Part shown: piece by piece, positions 35,925-44,689 of the stretch | Layout of the letters: every line of letters begins with the position of its first letter | How positions within the stretch are numbered: the first letter of the stretch is position 1 | Assembly (NCBI GenBank): GCA_937775265.1 | Contig: CALKBV010000006.1 | Location: forward strand, 310,001 to 374,000 | Reading direction: 5' to 3' | Source: an uncultured Pseudomonadales bacterium | GTDB lineage: Bacteria > Pseudomonadota > Gammaproteobacteria > Pseudomonadales > Azotimanducaceae | DNA: 64,000 nucleotides | Program-made: the position numbers and the translations under genes | Notes under the pieces: model-generated | Told to the model about the DNA's origin: nothing | Database searches by the model: none | The model's input: only the letters and a program-made list of their open reading frames with translations

Positions 35925-37355
35925 ATGATTCGTATTTCTCTAATCCTGAGTAGCATCCTCTGGTGCCTGACCTTGTCAGCCAACCAGGACCTGCCGACGT
36001 TCGGGGACAGCACGTCAGGCATTATTTCGCTCGAGCAGGAGCGCAGGCTCGGACAACAGTTTTTGCGCTCGATCAGGGCCCAGGCACCTACACTGGATGA
36101 CCCCGTCCTCCAGGACTTTTTAGAGCATCTCATCTATCGCCTTGCCTCACACAGCCAACTTGAAGATCGCCGACTCGACATTGTGATTATTCGGAATGGG
36201 TCGCTGAACGCTTTCGCGGCGCCGGGCGGGATAGTAGGTGTTCACCACGGCCTGTTTCGCTACGCGCAAACGGAACATGAAATGTCGGCGATCCTCTCCC
36301 ACGAACTGGCTCACCTGAGTCAGCGCCACTTCGCCAGAAGAGTGGCCGAGGGTAAAAAAAGCGCAGCCATTAACATTGCCGGTTTGCTGGCCGGGGTCAT
36401 TCTTGCAGCAACTGCTGGTGGGGATGCTGCGCTTGCGGCATTCACCGGAAGCCAAGGGCTGGCACAAAACCAGTCCCTCAAGTATTCCCGCGAACGAGAA
36501 GCAGAAGCTGACAGAATCGGTATTTATACTCTGGATGAAGCCAGCATGGACCCACGAGCTATGGCTTATATGTTCGAGCGATTGCAGCGCGCCAGCCGTT
36601 ACAGCACAGGTAACAATATCCCGGAGTTCCTGCGAAGCCACCCTGTAACCAATGACCGGGTAGCGGATTCGTATAACCAAACCCAGAATTACCCCAAAAA
36701 GCAATTCCCTGCCAACCTGGAGTATCAATTGATGCGCGTCCGCGCTCGTGTGGTCACCAGCGGGAACCAGCCACAGGAGATAAAGCATTTCGAAGCCGCA
36801 TTTAAGGAAAGCAGTAATGCCATCCAAAAAACTGCAAACCAGTATGGCCTGGTCATCTCGCTTACCAATTCATTAGCCTTCGACAAAGCCCGCACACATA
36901 TCCGGGAGCTTCGTGAACAACACCCATTGAATATCCCCTTTCGAATAGCAGAGGCTGCGATCTACACCAGTGCCCAGCAACCGGAAATTGCGCTCGACCT
37001 TTTGGAGGAAGCTTTGGAAGTGTCACCCAACAACTACCCTTTATCCGCCACTTACGCGCAGACACTTCTTGCCGCACGCAAACCACACGCAGCGCTGGAG
37101 GTGTTGACCAGACTAAGCGTTAAACGACCTAACGATGAATATGTCTGGTACCTGCTGGCGGAAGCCTATGGGCTTGCCAACAATATTCCTGGGGTGCACG
37201 AAGCTCGAGCAGAATTTTTCGTGCTCAACGCCAATTACGACCAGGCGATCAAACAGCTCGGTTACGCACTACCCCTGGTACGGCATAACTTTCAGCAAAC
37301 CGCGCGCATTAAACAAAGACTGGAGGATATCTGGATGATGAAGGATGGAGGCTGA
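35925..37355 (+). CDS. bepA: periplasmic metalloprotease/chaperone BepA
   Basis: A 476-residue M48-family protein. A signal peptide (MIRISLILSSILWCLTLSA) precedes a zinc protease domain with ILSHELAHLSQRH (HExxH) and the downstream Glu in REREAEADRIG. The C-terminal half is TPR-like (PEIALDLLEEALEVSPNN). BepA maintains outer-membrane integrity, promoting LptD maturation and degrading stalled barrel proteins, which suits the nearby bamC. Located next to nadA on the opposite strand. Confidence 0.93.
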   Translation: MIRISLILSSILWCLTLSANQDLPTFGDSTSGIISLEQERRLGQQFLRSIRAQAPTLDDPVLQDFLEHLIYRLASHSQLEDRRLDIVIIRNGSLNAFAAPGGIVGVHHGLFRYAQTEHEMSAILSHELAHLSQRHFARRVAEGKKSAAINIAGLLAGVILAATAGGDAALAAFTGSQGLAQNQSLKYSREREAEADRIGIYTLDEASMDPRAMAYMFERLQRASRYSTGNNIPEFLRSHPVTNDRVADSYNQTQNYPKKQFPANLEYQLMRVRARVVTSGNQPQEIKHFEAAFKESSNAIQKTANQYGLVISLTNSLAFDKARTHIRELREQHPLNIPFRIAEAAIYTSAQQPEIALDLLEEALEVSPNNYPLSATYAQTLLAARKPHAALEVLTRLSVKRPNDEYVWYLLAEAYGLANNIPGVHEARAEFFVLNANYDQAIKQLGYALPLVRHNFQQTARIKQRLEDIWMMKDGG

Positions 37356-37524
37356 ATCCCTTAGATATCAATAGTACTTCGCCTTCATTTCAGGCTTCAG
37401 TTCTTCGAAAGCCGACACCACAAACCCAGCAGACTTTTCAATCCCGGACTGGCACCCGGCCGGGCATGCTCTGAAGCCAGGGTCTGATAGCAGGGTCGCG
37501 TGCCAGATCAGGCGCGGACCCTTT

Positions 37525-38559
37525 TCAGCTTCTTATGCGGATTTCCCCACTAGCCTGGAAGGCGACCATCCGCTGAAGTGGCACCAGTGCTTTCTGCCTG
37601 AGCTCTTCATCAATCAAAACTTCATTACTCGCTTCAACCAGCGATGACTCAAGGTTTTCCAGTACGTTCATTCCCATCCAGGGACAATGCGCGCAGCTCC
37701 TGCACGTTGCACCACTGCCTGCCGTTGGGGCTTCAATAAATATCTTGTCGGGTGCGAGCGACCGCATCTTGTAAAAAATACCCTTATCCGTAGCGACAAT
37801 AAACTTCTCATTCGGCAGTTCCTGCGAAGCGCGAATGATTTGCGTGGTCGAACCCACCACATCAGCAAGATCGATCACTGAGGGTGGCGACTCCGGGTGC
37901 ACAAGTACCGCAGCCTCAGGATAGACATGCATCAAGTCCTGAAGACCTTTCGCCTTGAACTCTTCATGCACAATGCAACTGCCGTTCCATAGCACCATAT
38001 CGGCGCCGGTCTCCTTGTTGATATACGAGCCAAGATACTTGTCCGGCGCCCAGATGATCGGTTTACCCTCGTCCATCAGGTGCTCGACAACCTCCAGTGC
38101 GATACCGGAAGTCACCACCCAATCTGCGCGCGCTTTCACGGCAGCCGATGTATTCGCATAAACGACAACGGTATGGTCCGGGTGTTCATCGCAGAAAGCA
38201 GAAAACTCATCAATGGGACAACCCAGGTCAAGTGAGCAAGTTGCCTCAAGGGTCGGCATCAAGACTCTTTTTTTCGGAGAAAGAATCTTGGCAGTCTCGC
38301 CCATGAACTTAACACCGGCTACTACCAGAGTATCGGCGTTACACTCCGCACCAAATCGCGCCATTTCAAGCGAGTCAGAGACACAGCCCCCGGTTTCTTC
38401 CGCCAGTTCCTGGATCGCATCGTCAGTATAGTAATGAGCCACGATCGCGGCGTTTTCGCGTTTAAGCAGAGCTTTAATTCGATCCTTATAGGCACGAACT
38501 TCACCGTCACTCAGCAGATGGCTTTGATGAAGTGGTACGTCGAATGCAATGTTGGACAT
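37525..38559 (-). CDS. nadA: quinolinate synthase NadA
   Basis: A 344-residue [4Fe-4S] enzyme making quinolinate from iminoaspartate and dihydroxyacetone phosphate in NAD synthesis. Signature pieces: [49 protein letters not shown] and [14 protein letters not shown] carrying cluster cysteines. Oxygen-sensitive. Its start is divergent from the glutathione synthetase-like gene, with about 100 bases between. Confidence 0.96.
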   Translation of the reverse strand: MSNIAFDVPLHQSHLLSDGEVRAYKDRIKALLKRENAAIVAHYYTDDAIQELAEETGGCVSDSLEMARFGAECNADTLVVAGVKFMGETAKILSPKKRVLMPTLEATCSLDLGCPIDEFSAFCDEHPDHTVVVYANTSAAVKARADWVVTSGIALEVVEHLMDEGKPIIWAPDKYLGSYINKETGADMVLWNGSCIVHEEFKAKGLQDLMHVYPEAAVLVHPESPPSVIDLADVVGSTTQIIRASQELPNEKFIVATDKGIFYKMRSLAPDKIFIEAPTAGSGATCRSCAHCPWMGMNVLENLESSLVEASNEVLIDEELRQKALVPLQRMVAFQASGEIRIRS

Positions 38560-38570
38560 CAGTCTTATCG

Positions 38571-38599
38571 TTAACCGGGATAAATGGAGTAGCTATTAT
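38571..38599 (+). promoter_or_regulatory. candidate promoter of the GshB-like gene
   Basis: TTAACC and TATTAT are separated by exactly 17 bases, giving 4 of 6 and 5 of 6 matches to sigma-70 hexamers. The putative transcription start would be about 50 bases before the ATG at 38660. Confidence 0.35.
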
Positions 38600-38659
38600 A
38601 GCGCAGCCAAAGCCGTTAAAGTCACCACTGCTTTATTCAAAATGCATAGCTTTCATTCC

Positions 38660-39604
38660 ATGGCACGCATCGCACTGCTGATACAGGAGACACCGACACT
38701 AGAGGATGGTAATTATCTCAGGTTCGCCCGTGAACTGGATAAGTCAGGCCATAGCGTCGACATTATGTTTGTCGATTCCCTGAGACTGCTTGCGGGTCGG
38801 GTTACGGCTGACGCATTCTCCTGGCGCTCACACCTGAAGTCAGGCTCACCGTTGCCGACGAGTGCTGAATGTAAAATCGATCACGATGTTATCTGGATTT
38901 TTGGCCTGGGTGATCGAGAGAACTTCCTCGATAAATACCAACTGCTCTACTCCCTGCCCGAAAGATGCAAAATCGTTAACTCACTTGACGCCATCATGCA
39001 TCTTAAGAGCAAGTATTATCTTGCCAGCCAGGGCGATCAGTTTCCGAGTCCGGAAACCTACGCATCAACCTCCGCTGAAGAACTGATCAGTATTGTTCAG
39101 GCAAATGAAGGAAAGTGGATTGTAAAACCGCCTGCAGGGAGCCTTGGCAGAGATGTCCACCTAACTCACGCCGGGGACAGTCAACTGACCGTGATTATCA
39201 AAAAGCTCTGTGGCGCGGCTAACAGCAGGTATACCATGCTCCAGAGATACATCCCTGAGATTGAGCAAGGCGAGAAACGGGTTTTATTGGCCGGTGGCCA
39301 GGTGATCGGTCAATACCTACGTCGCCCCTTGGGCGATCACCGAACCAACATCACTGCCGGTGCCAAAACTGAACCCTGTGGCCTCTCTGAGGCAGAGCGC
39401 GACTATTGCACCAAATTGGCCCAACAGATCCTGTCAAGAGGCGCCTGGTTCGCAGGGGTGGATCTCGTTTACCCGTGGCTTATCGAGGTCAATGTGATTA
39501 ATCCAGGCGGAATTACCACCATTGATAAACTGACCGGTTGTGACCTGAGCGCAAAAGTCGTCGAAGCCGTAATGGCTAGCCTCGATCAAACCCGAGTTCC
39601 TTGA
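38660..39604 (+). CDS. gshB: glutathione synthetase-like ATP-grasp ligase
   Basis: A 314-residue ATP-grasp enzyme that would add glycine to gamma-glutamylcysteine. The start MARIALLIQETPTLEDGNYL fits the N-terminal domain of GshB; WIVKPPAGSLGRDVHL is the ATP-grasp lysine/P-loop region, LQRYIPEI and WLIEVNVINPGGITTID are active-site and Mg-binding elements. It is fairly divergent from E. coli GshB, so the acceptor could differ. Further upstream in-frame starts overlap nadA and lack a Shine-Dalgarno. It is followed directly by the tRNA-Lys promoter. Confidence 0.75.
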   Translation: MARIALLIQETPTLEDGNYLRFARELDKSGHSVDIMFVDSLRLLAGRVTADAFSWRSHLKSGSPLPTSAECKIDHDVIWIFGLGDRENFLDKYQLLYSLPERCKIVNSLDAIMHLKSKYYLASQGDQFPSPETYASTSAEELISIVQANEGKWIVKPPAGSLGRDVHLTHAGDSQLTVIIKKLCGAANSRYTMLQRYIPEIEQGEKRVLLAGGQVIGQYLRRPLGDHRTNITAGAKTEPCGLSEAERDYCTKLAQQILSRGAWFAGVDLVYPWLIEVNVINPGGITTIDKLTGCDLSAKVVEAVMASLDQTRVP

Positions 39605-39628
39605 ACTTTGGGCGGGAATCGGTATGAT
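39601..39628 (+). promoter_or_regulatory. tRNA-Lys promoter
   Basis: TTGAAC (39601-39606) and TATGAT (39623-39628) are 16 bases apart, and the following GC-rich discriminator (AGCGGCC) is typical of stringently controlled stable-RNA promoters. The -35 overlaps the stop of the upstream gene. It lies 16 bases before the mature tRNA. Confidence 0.7.
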
Positions 39629-39644
39629 AGCGGCCTTTCCTTTC

Positions 39645-39720
39645 GGGCCGTTAGCTCAGTCGGTAGAGCAGTTGGCTTTTAACCAATTGGTCCCGCGTTC
39701 GAGTCGCGGACGGCCCACCA
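39645..39720 (+). tRNA. tRNA-Lys (UUU)
   Basis: A 76-base tRNA with encoded CCA. The acceptor stem pairs GGGCCGT with ACGGCCC; the D loop is AGCTCAGTCGGTAGAGC; the anticodon stem-loop is TTGGCTTTTAACCAA with anticodon TTT; the T arm is GCGTTCGAGTCGC. The anticodon and canonical fold are unambiguous. Confidence 0.98.
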
Positions 39721-39727
39721 AAAATGG

Positions 39728-39756
39728 GGGCTCCACCTAGGAGCCCTTGTTTTTTT
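39728..39756 (+). terminator. rho-independent terminator of tRNA-Lys
   Basis: GGGCTCC-ACCTA-GGAGCCC followed by TTGTTTTTTT. The seven-base GC-rich stem and T-tract start eight bases after the tRNA. Confidence 0.9.
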
Positions 39757-40077
39757 AGCCCACAAACAGGTCTAAAAACCCTTCTATAGTCGATTGCACC
39801 TTACGCAGGCAACCTTGCAGCTCAAAGACGTGCATTTCCACTGGCTGCATCCGATAGCAATAAGCGACTACAGTAAGTTTAAAAACTGCATGATGCGTGA
39901 TACGTTTCTTGAAACTTCCGGCCTCACCGCACTACCTCAGAGAGACAACTTAAATAGTTGGATTAGTTCGATCTTACTTTCGGTGATAAGCACCCCACCG
40001 CCCCTTCACCAACGGGTAAATTGTATCTAAAATCTCGGCATCAATTTTAGCTGTCCCACCTCAATATGGCAGTAAAG

Positions 40078-40189
40078 TATAGGATGGGTTAGCCCCCTTT
40101 TCAGAGAAATCATTAAGTGAGGTCAGAATATAGGGTCAAAGTAAAACTGGCCATCTAGCACATTTACCGTGGCACTTTACTCTGACCCC
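40078..40189 (+). repeat. REP/MITE-like element with inverted repeats
   Basis: The leading block ATAGGATGGGTTAGCCCC plus TTCAGAGAAATCATTAAGTG is closely repeated at 47788 (about 41 of 46 bases the same by eye). Within this copy GGGTCAAAGTAAA (40133-40145) and TTTACTCTGACCC (40176-40188) form a 13-base inverted repeat with one mismatch. The GGATGGGTTAGCCC end is reminiscent of REP sequences mobilised by RAYT transposases. No transposase gene is present. Confidence 0.6.
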
Positions 40190-40228
40190 AAAATAGCAAA
40201 TGTGATTTTTACTCCGACGCCATTTATC

Positions 40229-41254
40229 TCAATCCAGATACCCGCCAGAAGTTAAACGTCGATGGTTTTCGATTTTATTGGGTTGTTGTGAAGACAACAT
40301 ATCGTGTGGGAACCCGGGAGAAATCTGGCTGATTTTGTTCAATCGCTCAATTGCTTCTTCGGGAAGTTCCAGTTCAAGGCAACCAAGATTTTCCTGCCAT
40401 TGTTTGAGCGTTCGAGCGCCAACTAGCGGGATGATGTTCGCTGGTCCCTGCTGCACCCACTTGATCGCAACCTGAGTTGCCGAACAACCAATCTCGCCAG
40501 CAATGCCCATAACGGTCCTGGCAATTAAAAGCGATCGATCGTTGATCATCGCCTGATTTCGTTGGCCCCGGCCAGCCGCATTGGGATCGATATTGTATTT
40601 ACCGCTAAGCATACCAGACCCAACAATTCCCCACGGCGTGACCGCCAGGTCTAGTGCACGTGCCATGGGTAACAATTCGCGCTCAACCGACCTGTCGATC
40701 AGGCTGTATCGAATTTGCAATGCTATGAATTGCGACCAGCCGCGTAACTCGGCAATCGTGTTAGATCGAGAAACCACCCAGCCAGGCGTGTCAGATACGC
40801 CGACATATAAAACCTTACCCTGGCTAACCAAATCATCCAGACCACGCATCAATTCTTCCGAAGGTGTTATAGGGTCCCACGCATGCACCCAGTACAGGTC
40901 GATATAATCAGTCTGCAATCGCTTCAGACTGGCATGCACAGACTCCATCATGTTCTTTCGTGAATTACCAACTGCGTTAACATCCCTTGATCGCATGCCG
41001 CCTGTGTATTTAGTGGCAAGGACAATTCGCTCACGTTCATCTTTCATGAACTCGCCAAGGAACGTTTCGCTAGTTCCGGCATTGTAGACATTCGCCGTAT
41101 CGATAAAGTTACCGCCCGCTTCGCGAAAGGCATCGTAGACCTGACGGCTTTCATCCTTATCAACACCGATTCCTGTTTCAGTGCCAAATGTCATCGCGCC
41201 GAGCGCGAGCTCGGATACTCTAAGACCGCTTTTACCCAAAATTCGATATTTCAT
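40229..41254 (-). CDS. aldo/keto reductase
   Basis: A 341-residue NADPH-dependent aldo/keto reductase (TIM barrel). Catalytic Tyr is in NFIDTANVYNAG (Asp, Tyr), Lys in VLATKYTGG and His in DLYWVHAWDP. The start at ATG 41254 is preceded by AGGAGAGG at a good distance, whereas a longer frame to 41344 is implausible. YYxx-like 'auxiliary' loops resemble YajO/Gcy-type general aldehyde or ketone reductases. Natural substrate unknown. First gene on this side of the tRNA. Confidence 0.9.
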   Translation of the reverse strand: MKYRILGKSGLRVSELALGAMTFGTETGIGVDKDESRQVYDAFREAGGNFIDTANVYNAGTSETFLGEFMKDERERIVLATKYTGGMRSRDVNAVGNSRKNMMESVHASLKRLQTDYIDLYWVHAWDPITPSEELMRGLDDLVSQGKVLYVGVSDTPGWVVSRSNTIAELRGWSQFIALQIRYSLIDRSVERELLPMARALDLAVTPWGIVGSGMLSGKYNIDPNAAGRGQRNQAMINDRSLLIARTVMGIAGEIGCSATQVAIKWVQQGPANIIPLVGARTLKQWQENLGCLELELPEEAIERLNKISQISPGFPHDMLSSQQPNKIENHRRLTSGGYLD

Positions 41255-41704
41255 ATCTGCCTCTCCTGAAGATGCGAGGATATCATCGGTAGTTGAATTT
41301 TTCCGAATCAGTCGACAGTTTACCGATCCCCAAAACCGAACCACTTCATGAATTCCAAAAACCGTAGAGAAGCAGAACCAAAAACGGTAGAAAGATTAGT
41401 AATCTATCCGCGGATTCCACCCCCGCGTTCCATCCGCACGCGGCCCGCTCCGTCCACCAATAACTCGGTTTTGTCGACCGACACTTGGCATGGGACCTAC
41501 TAACCGGAAAAAGGACCCGTCAGGGCGAGGAACCCGGGTTCACGAGTCTGCCCGCACCTCGCTCAAACCACCAAAGATCTCATTGGAGTGACCCAAATCA
41601 CAATCCATAAAGTGCCTGTTTTTTTTGGACTTTTACCCAGTTTGATTGACTCTCGTTCAACTGCTAACTTGCCTAATTGATAAATTGACCTTCAGGGCGA
41701 ATCA
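41255..41704. other. intergenic region with promoter, no gene seen
   Basis: About 450 bases between divergent aldo/keto reductase and enoyl-CoA hydratase genes. I find no open frame of interest. A candidate promoter for the hydratase lies at 41642-41670. Confidence 0.5.
41642..41670 (+). promoter_or_regulatory. candidate promoter of the enoyl-CoA hydratase gene
   Basis: TTGATT, 17 bases, TAACTT. Both hexamers are imperfect but spacing is optimal, and the start would lie about 30 bases before the ATG at 41705. Confidence 0.3.
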
Positions 41705-42574
41705 ATGACCACAGAATACGCAACCATAAGATACGAAACTACCGACACAGGCATTGCCCGGGTCACGCTTGCGATGCCAGAAAAACGCAACGCGCAGACA
41801 CTGGAGCTGCTGTCCGAATTCAATGATGCACTGGACAAAGCCGCCCAGGATGATGCCATCAAGGTCATCGTGATCGCGGCTGATGGGGACCATTTTTCAA
41901 GCGGTCATGCCGGGCCCGGCAACCTGGATCTCAAGGAGTATGACACCCAGGGTACCTGGTCCATTTCCCAGGGCGAGGGCGCAGAGCAACACTGGGGGTT
42001 CGAACAGGAATTCTTCCTTGGCTACTGCTGGCGCTGGCGCAATATTCCGAAGCCGACCATGGTGGAGGTTCAGGGCTGGGTCATTGCCGGCGGACTAATG
42101 CTGGTGTGGCCGTTTGATATCATTATTGCTGCCGACGACACCAAGTTTACTGACCCCGTGGTCGCCCTCGGCGTCAATGGCGTTGAGTACTTTGCCCATC
42201 CCTGGGAGTTTGGAACACGTAAAGCCAAGGAAATGTTGTTCACGGGCGAAGTGATCATGGCCGATGAAGCCAAATCGCTAGGGATGGTGAACCACGTGGT
42301 AAGCCGCGAGGAACTGACCGATTTCACCATGGCCATGGCCGAAAATATCGCACGCCGCCCAATGATGGGGCTGAAGCTAGCCAAGCAGTCTGTCAACCAG
42401 GCCGAAGAAGCGCAGGGACTGTATTCGTCACTGCAGGCTGCTATGAGCCTGCAGCAACTCGGACACTCTCACTGGCGCATCGTCAATGAGAACGGTGCAG
42501 CAGTAAACCTCGAGGGTGGCGCTCTGATGAAAGAAATCTTCGATAAGCACAAGAAGCCGAAGAAGGCGGAGTAG
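41705..42574 (+). CDS. enoyl-CoA hydratase/isomerase family protein
   Basis: A 289-residue crotonase-fold protein. Conserved regions: VTLAMPEKRNAQTLELL, the oxyanion-hole segment AADGDHFSSGHAGPGNL, EVQGWVIAGGLMLVWPFDIIIAADDTKF, and FTGEVIMADEAKSLGMVN. The usual GGG...E residues are partly altered (AGGLMLVWPFD), so hydratase activity is not certain and it may be an isomerase, hydrolase or decarboxylase of the family. It fits the surrounding oxidative-catabolism genes. Confidence 0.85.
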   Translation: MTTEYATIRYETTDTGIARVTLAMPEKRNAQTLELLSEFNDALDKAAQDDAIKVIVIAADGDHFSSGHAGPGNLDLKEYDTQGTWSISQGEGAEQHWGFEQEFFLGYCWRWRNIPKPTMVEVQGWVIAGGLMLVWPFDIIIAADDTKFTDPVVALGVNGVEYFAHPWEFGTRKAKEMLFTGEVIMADEAKSLGMVNHVVSREELTDFTMAMAENIARRPMMGLKLAKQSVNQAEEAQGLYSSLQAAMSLQQLGHSHWRIVNENGAAVNLEGGALMKEIFDKHKKPKKAE

Positions 42575-42667
42575 CCGACTAGTAGATCACGACAGCATGT
42601 CCGATTTCGCGGTCGCGAAAACTTTAAAGATGAACAGGGCCAATTAGGCTCCACGCATAAGAAACTT

Positions 42668-44569
42668 ATGAGAAAAACCTTGCGCTATTTTCTCCATTCT
42701 GGGGCTTTCCAGGTCTCACTTGCTGTCTTCATCAATCTGATCTGCTTGTCTGCATACAGTGCTGAGGTCAATAGCGGTAGCGCCCCAATCCATGATGCGA
42801 AACCCCGCGGACAAATCGTTTACGACGCTCATTGTGCAACCTGTCACAACGGCGGTGTTGCCCGGGCGCCTGCTCAGCAGATGCTTAGCTTTCTTCCTCC
42901 CGAAGTGATCTACAAAACACTGACCGAAGGCGTAATGCGCACGCAAGCAGCTGCGTTAGCCGATGAAGACAAAAAACTCATCGCTGAGTTCCTAACACGG
43001 CGCGAATTGGGGAGCATCGTTGCTGGATATGCTGCACCTGTTTGCACCGGGGTATCAAAAAATTTCGACTGGTCGAGCGCGATAAGTGCGCCTAACTGGG
43101 GTTTAACTTGGGGTAACACGCGTGAAGTGAGTGAAACCAACGCTGACTTGGGACCGAAAGATATTCCAAGACTCGAACTGAAATGGGCTTTCGAATTTCA
43201 AAATACACAGCGCGCACGCTCGCATCCACTCATTGCCGGTGGCGCAGTGTTTGTCGGAAGCCAGTCCGGGCACGTCTATGCTTTGGATGTGCAAACAGGC
43301 TGTGTCCGCTGGACATTTGAGGCCGCCGCCGAAGTCAGAACCGGCATTGTGTTCGCAGAAGTGGCAACCGGTTCGAGCCAGAACCAGAGAATTGTAGTCT
43401 TCGGTGATGTTCTGGGACGTGTTTACGCGGTTGATGCCGAAAGCGGTATAGCACTCTGGCGACTTCGCGCCGATGAACATCCAGCAGCAACTATTACCGG
43501 GACGCCTACTGTATTTGAAGGTCTTGTCTATGTGCCGGTTTCGTCATTGGAAGTCGTTTCAGCAAGATTTGATGAGTACGAATGCTGCAAGTTTCGAGGC
43601 TCGGTGTTAGCCCTCGATGTCTTGACAGGAAAACGTATCTGGCAGACTTATACGATAGCGTCGACGCCTGCCCCACAACAAATAAATTCAGCAGGCGCAC
43701 AGAACTATGGTCCCTCAGGCGCTCCTATCTGGAACAGCCCCACCATCGACCGTAAACGGCGAGTGCTCTATGTCGGAACCGGCGAAAATTATTCCTCACC
43801 GGCGACGCTGACCAGTGACGCCATTCTAGCCATGGACCTGAAGTCAGGCGAGATCAAGTGGCACTATCAGGCGACAGTGGGCGACGCGTGGAATACAGCC
43901 TGTTCGTTTGGAGAGAAACAGGCGAACTGCCCGACAGAAGATGGCCCGGACCATGACTTTGGTGCATCCATTGTGCTGGCCGTTGATCAGGTAGGGCAGG
44001 ACATATTGTTAGCGGCTCAAAAATCTGGGAAGGTGCACGCCGTTGACCCAGATTCAGGCAAGCTGCTCTGGCAGGTCCGCATCGGGCGCGGCGGCTTAAG
44101 CGGCGGTATTCATTTTGGCATCGCCGTAAGCCAAGGACGTGCATTTATTCCCAATTCTGACGTCTTCGACTACCAAACTCACACTGTTCCCGCAACTCCA
44201 GGCCTGTTCGCAATTAGCGTCGACGATGGCAGCTTTCTCTGGCGCGCACCGATGGCCAATGAATGTAACGGCCGCAAATTCTGTGACCCAGGGATTGGCG
44301 CTGCGATTACGGCCACACCATCATTGGTTTTCGCCGGGGCACTGGATGGTTACTTGCGCATACATGATGCAGTGACTGGTAAGGTACTCCGAAAAATTGA
44401 TACGACCGCGCCGGTAACGACCGTTTCGGGTAGCACCGCAACAGGTGGCTCTATGGATGGTGGTACAGCGCCTCTGCCATTCGAAGGCCGGCTGTATGTA
44501 AATTCCGGATACAATTTCGCTGGCCACATGAAGGGTAATGTTCTTTTGGTATACGGCAAACCCGAGTAG
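42668..44569 (+). CDS. periplasmic quinohemoprotein: cytochrome c plus PQQ-type beta-propeller
   Basis: A 633-residue exported protein. After a signal peptide (LAVFINLICLSAYSAE) comes a haem c motif, CATCHNGG (about residues 56-60), in a small cytochrome domain, then an eight-bladed PQQ-like propeller with repeated GxVYALDxxTGxxxW motifs (HVYALDVQTGCVRW, RVYAVDAESGIALW, VHAVDPDSGKLLW). The order cytochrome-propeller resembles polyvinyl-alcohol dehydrogenase (PVADH); it probably oxidises an alcohol in the periplasm and passes electrons to the haem. The real substrate is unknown. Confidence 0.85.
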   Translation: MRKTLRYFLHSGAFQVSLAVFINLICLSAYSAEVNSGSAPIHDAKPRGQIVYDAHCATCHNGGVARAPAQQMLSFLPPEVIYKTLTEGVMRTQAAALADEDKKLIAEFLTRRELGSIVAGYAAPVCTGVSKNFDWSSAISAPNWGLTWGNTREVSETNADLGPKDIPRLELKWAFEFQNTQRARSHPLIAGGAVFVGSQSGHVYALDVQTGCVRWTFEAAAEVRTGIVFAEVATGSSQNQRIVVFGDVLGRVYAVDAESGIALWRLRADEHPAATITGTPTVFEGLVYVPVSSLEVVSARFDEYECCKFRGSVLALDVLTGKRIWQTYTIASTPAPQQINSAGAQNYGPSGAPIWNSPTIDRKRRVLYVGTGENYSSPATLTSDAILAMDLKSGEIKWHYQATVGDAWNTACSFGEKQANCPTEDGPDHDFGASIVLAVDQVGQDILLAAQKSGKVHAVDPDSGKLLWQVRIGRGGLSGGIHFGIAVSQGRAFIPNSDVFDYQTHTVPATPGLFAISVDDGSFLWRAPMANECNGRKFCDPGIGAAITATPSLVFAGALDGYLRIHDAVTGKVLRKIDTTAPVTTVSGSTATGGSMDGGTAPLPFEGRLYVNSGYNFAGHMKGNVLLVYGKPE

Positions 44570-44689
44570 GTTCTAGCGTTCATTTTAAAGCCCTGATCAA
44601 GTAGCTTATCTATTCAACGCGATCACCCTACTTGAAAAACATATGTAAAAACGTCAAATTACCCGGTCAGCATCCATAAAGGGGAAACA

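Larger units (their letters stand above)
39721..40228. other. gene-free region after tRNA-Lys
   Basis: Besides the tRNA terminator it contains the repeat element at about 40078-40189. No coding sequence is supported: a 78-codon frame at 39794 has no ribosome-binding site and no recognisable content. A tRNA 3' end followed by accessory genes is a classical insertion site, but I see no integrase gene. Confidence 0.5.

Noticed and set aside
36147..36827. 226-codon minus-strand frame inside bepA
   Set aside because: It is antisense to a clear M48 protease and has no recognisable domain.
39794..40030. 78-codon frame after tRNA-Lys
   Set aside because: No ribosome-binding site, no domain, composition unlike neighbours.
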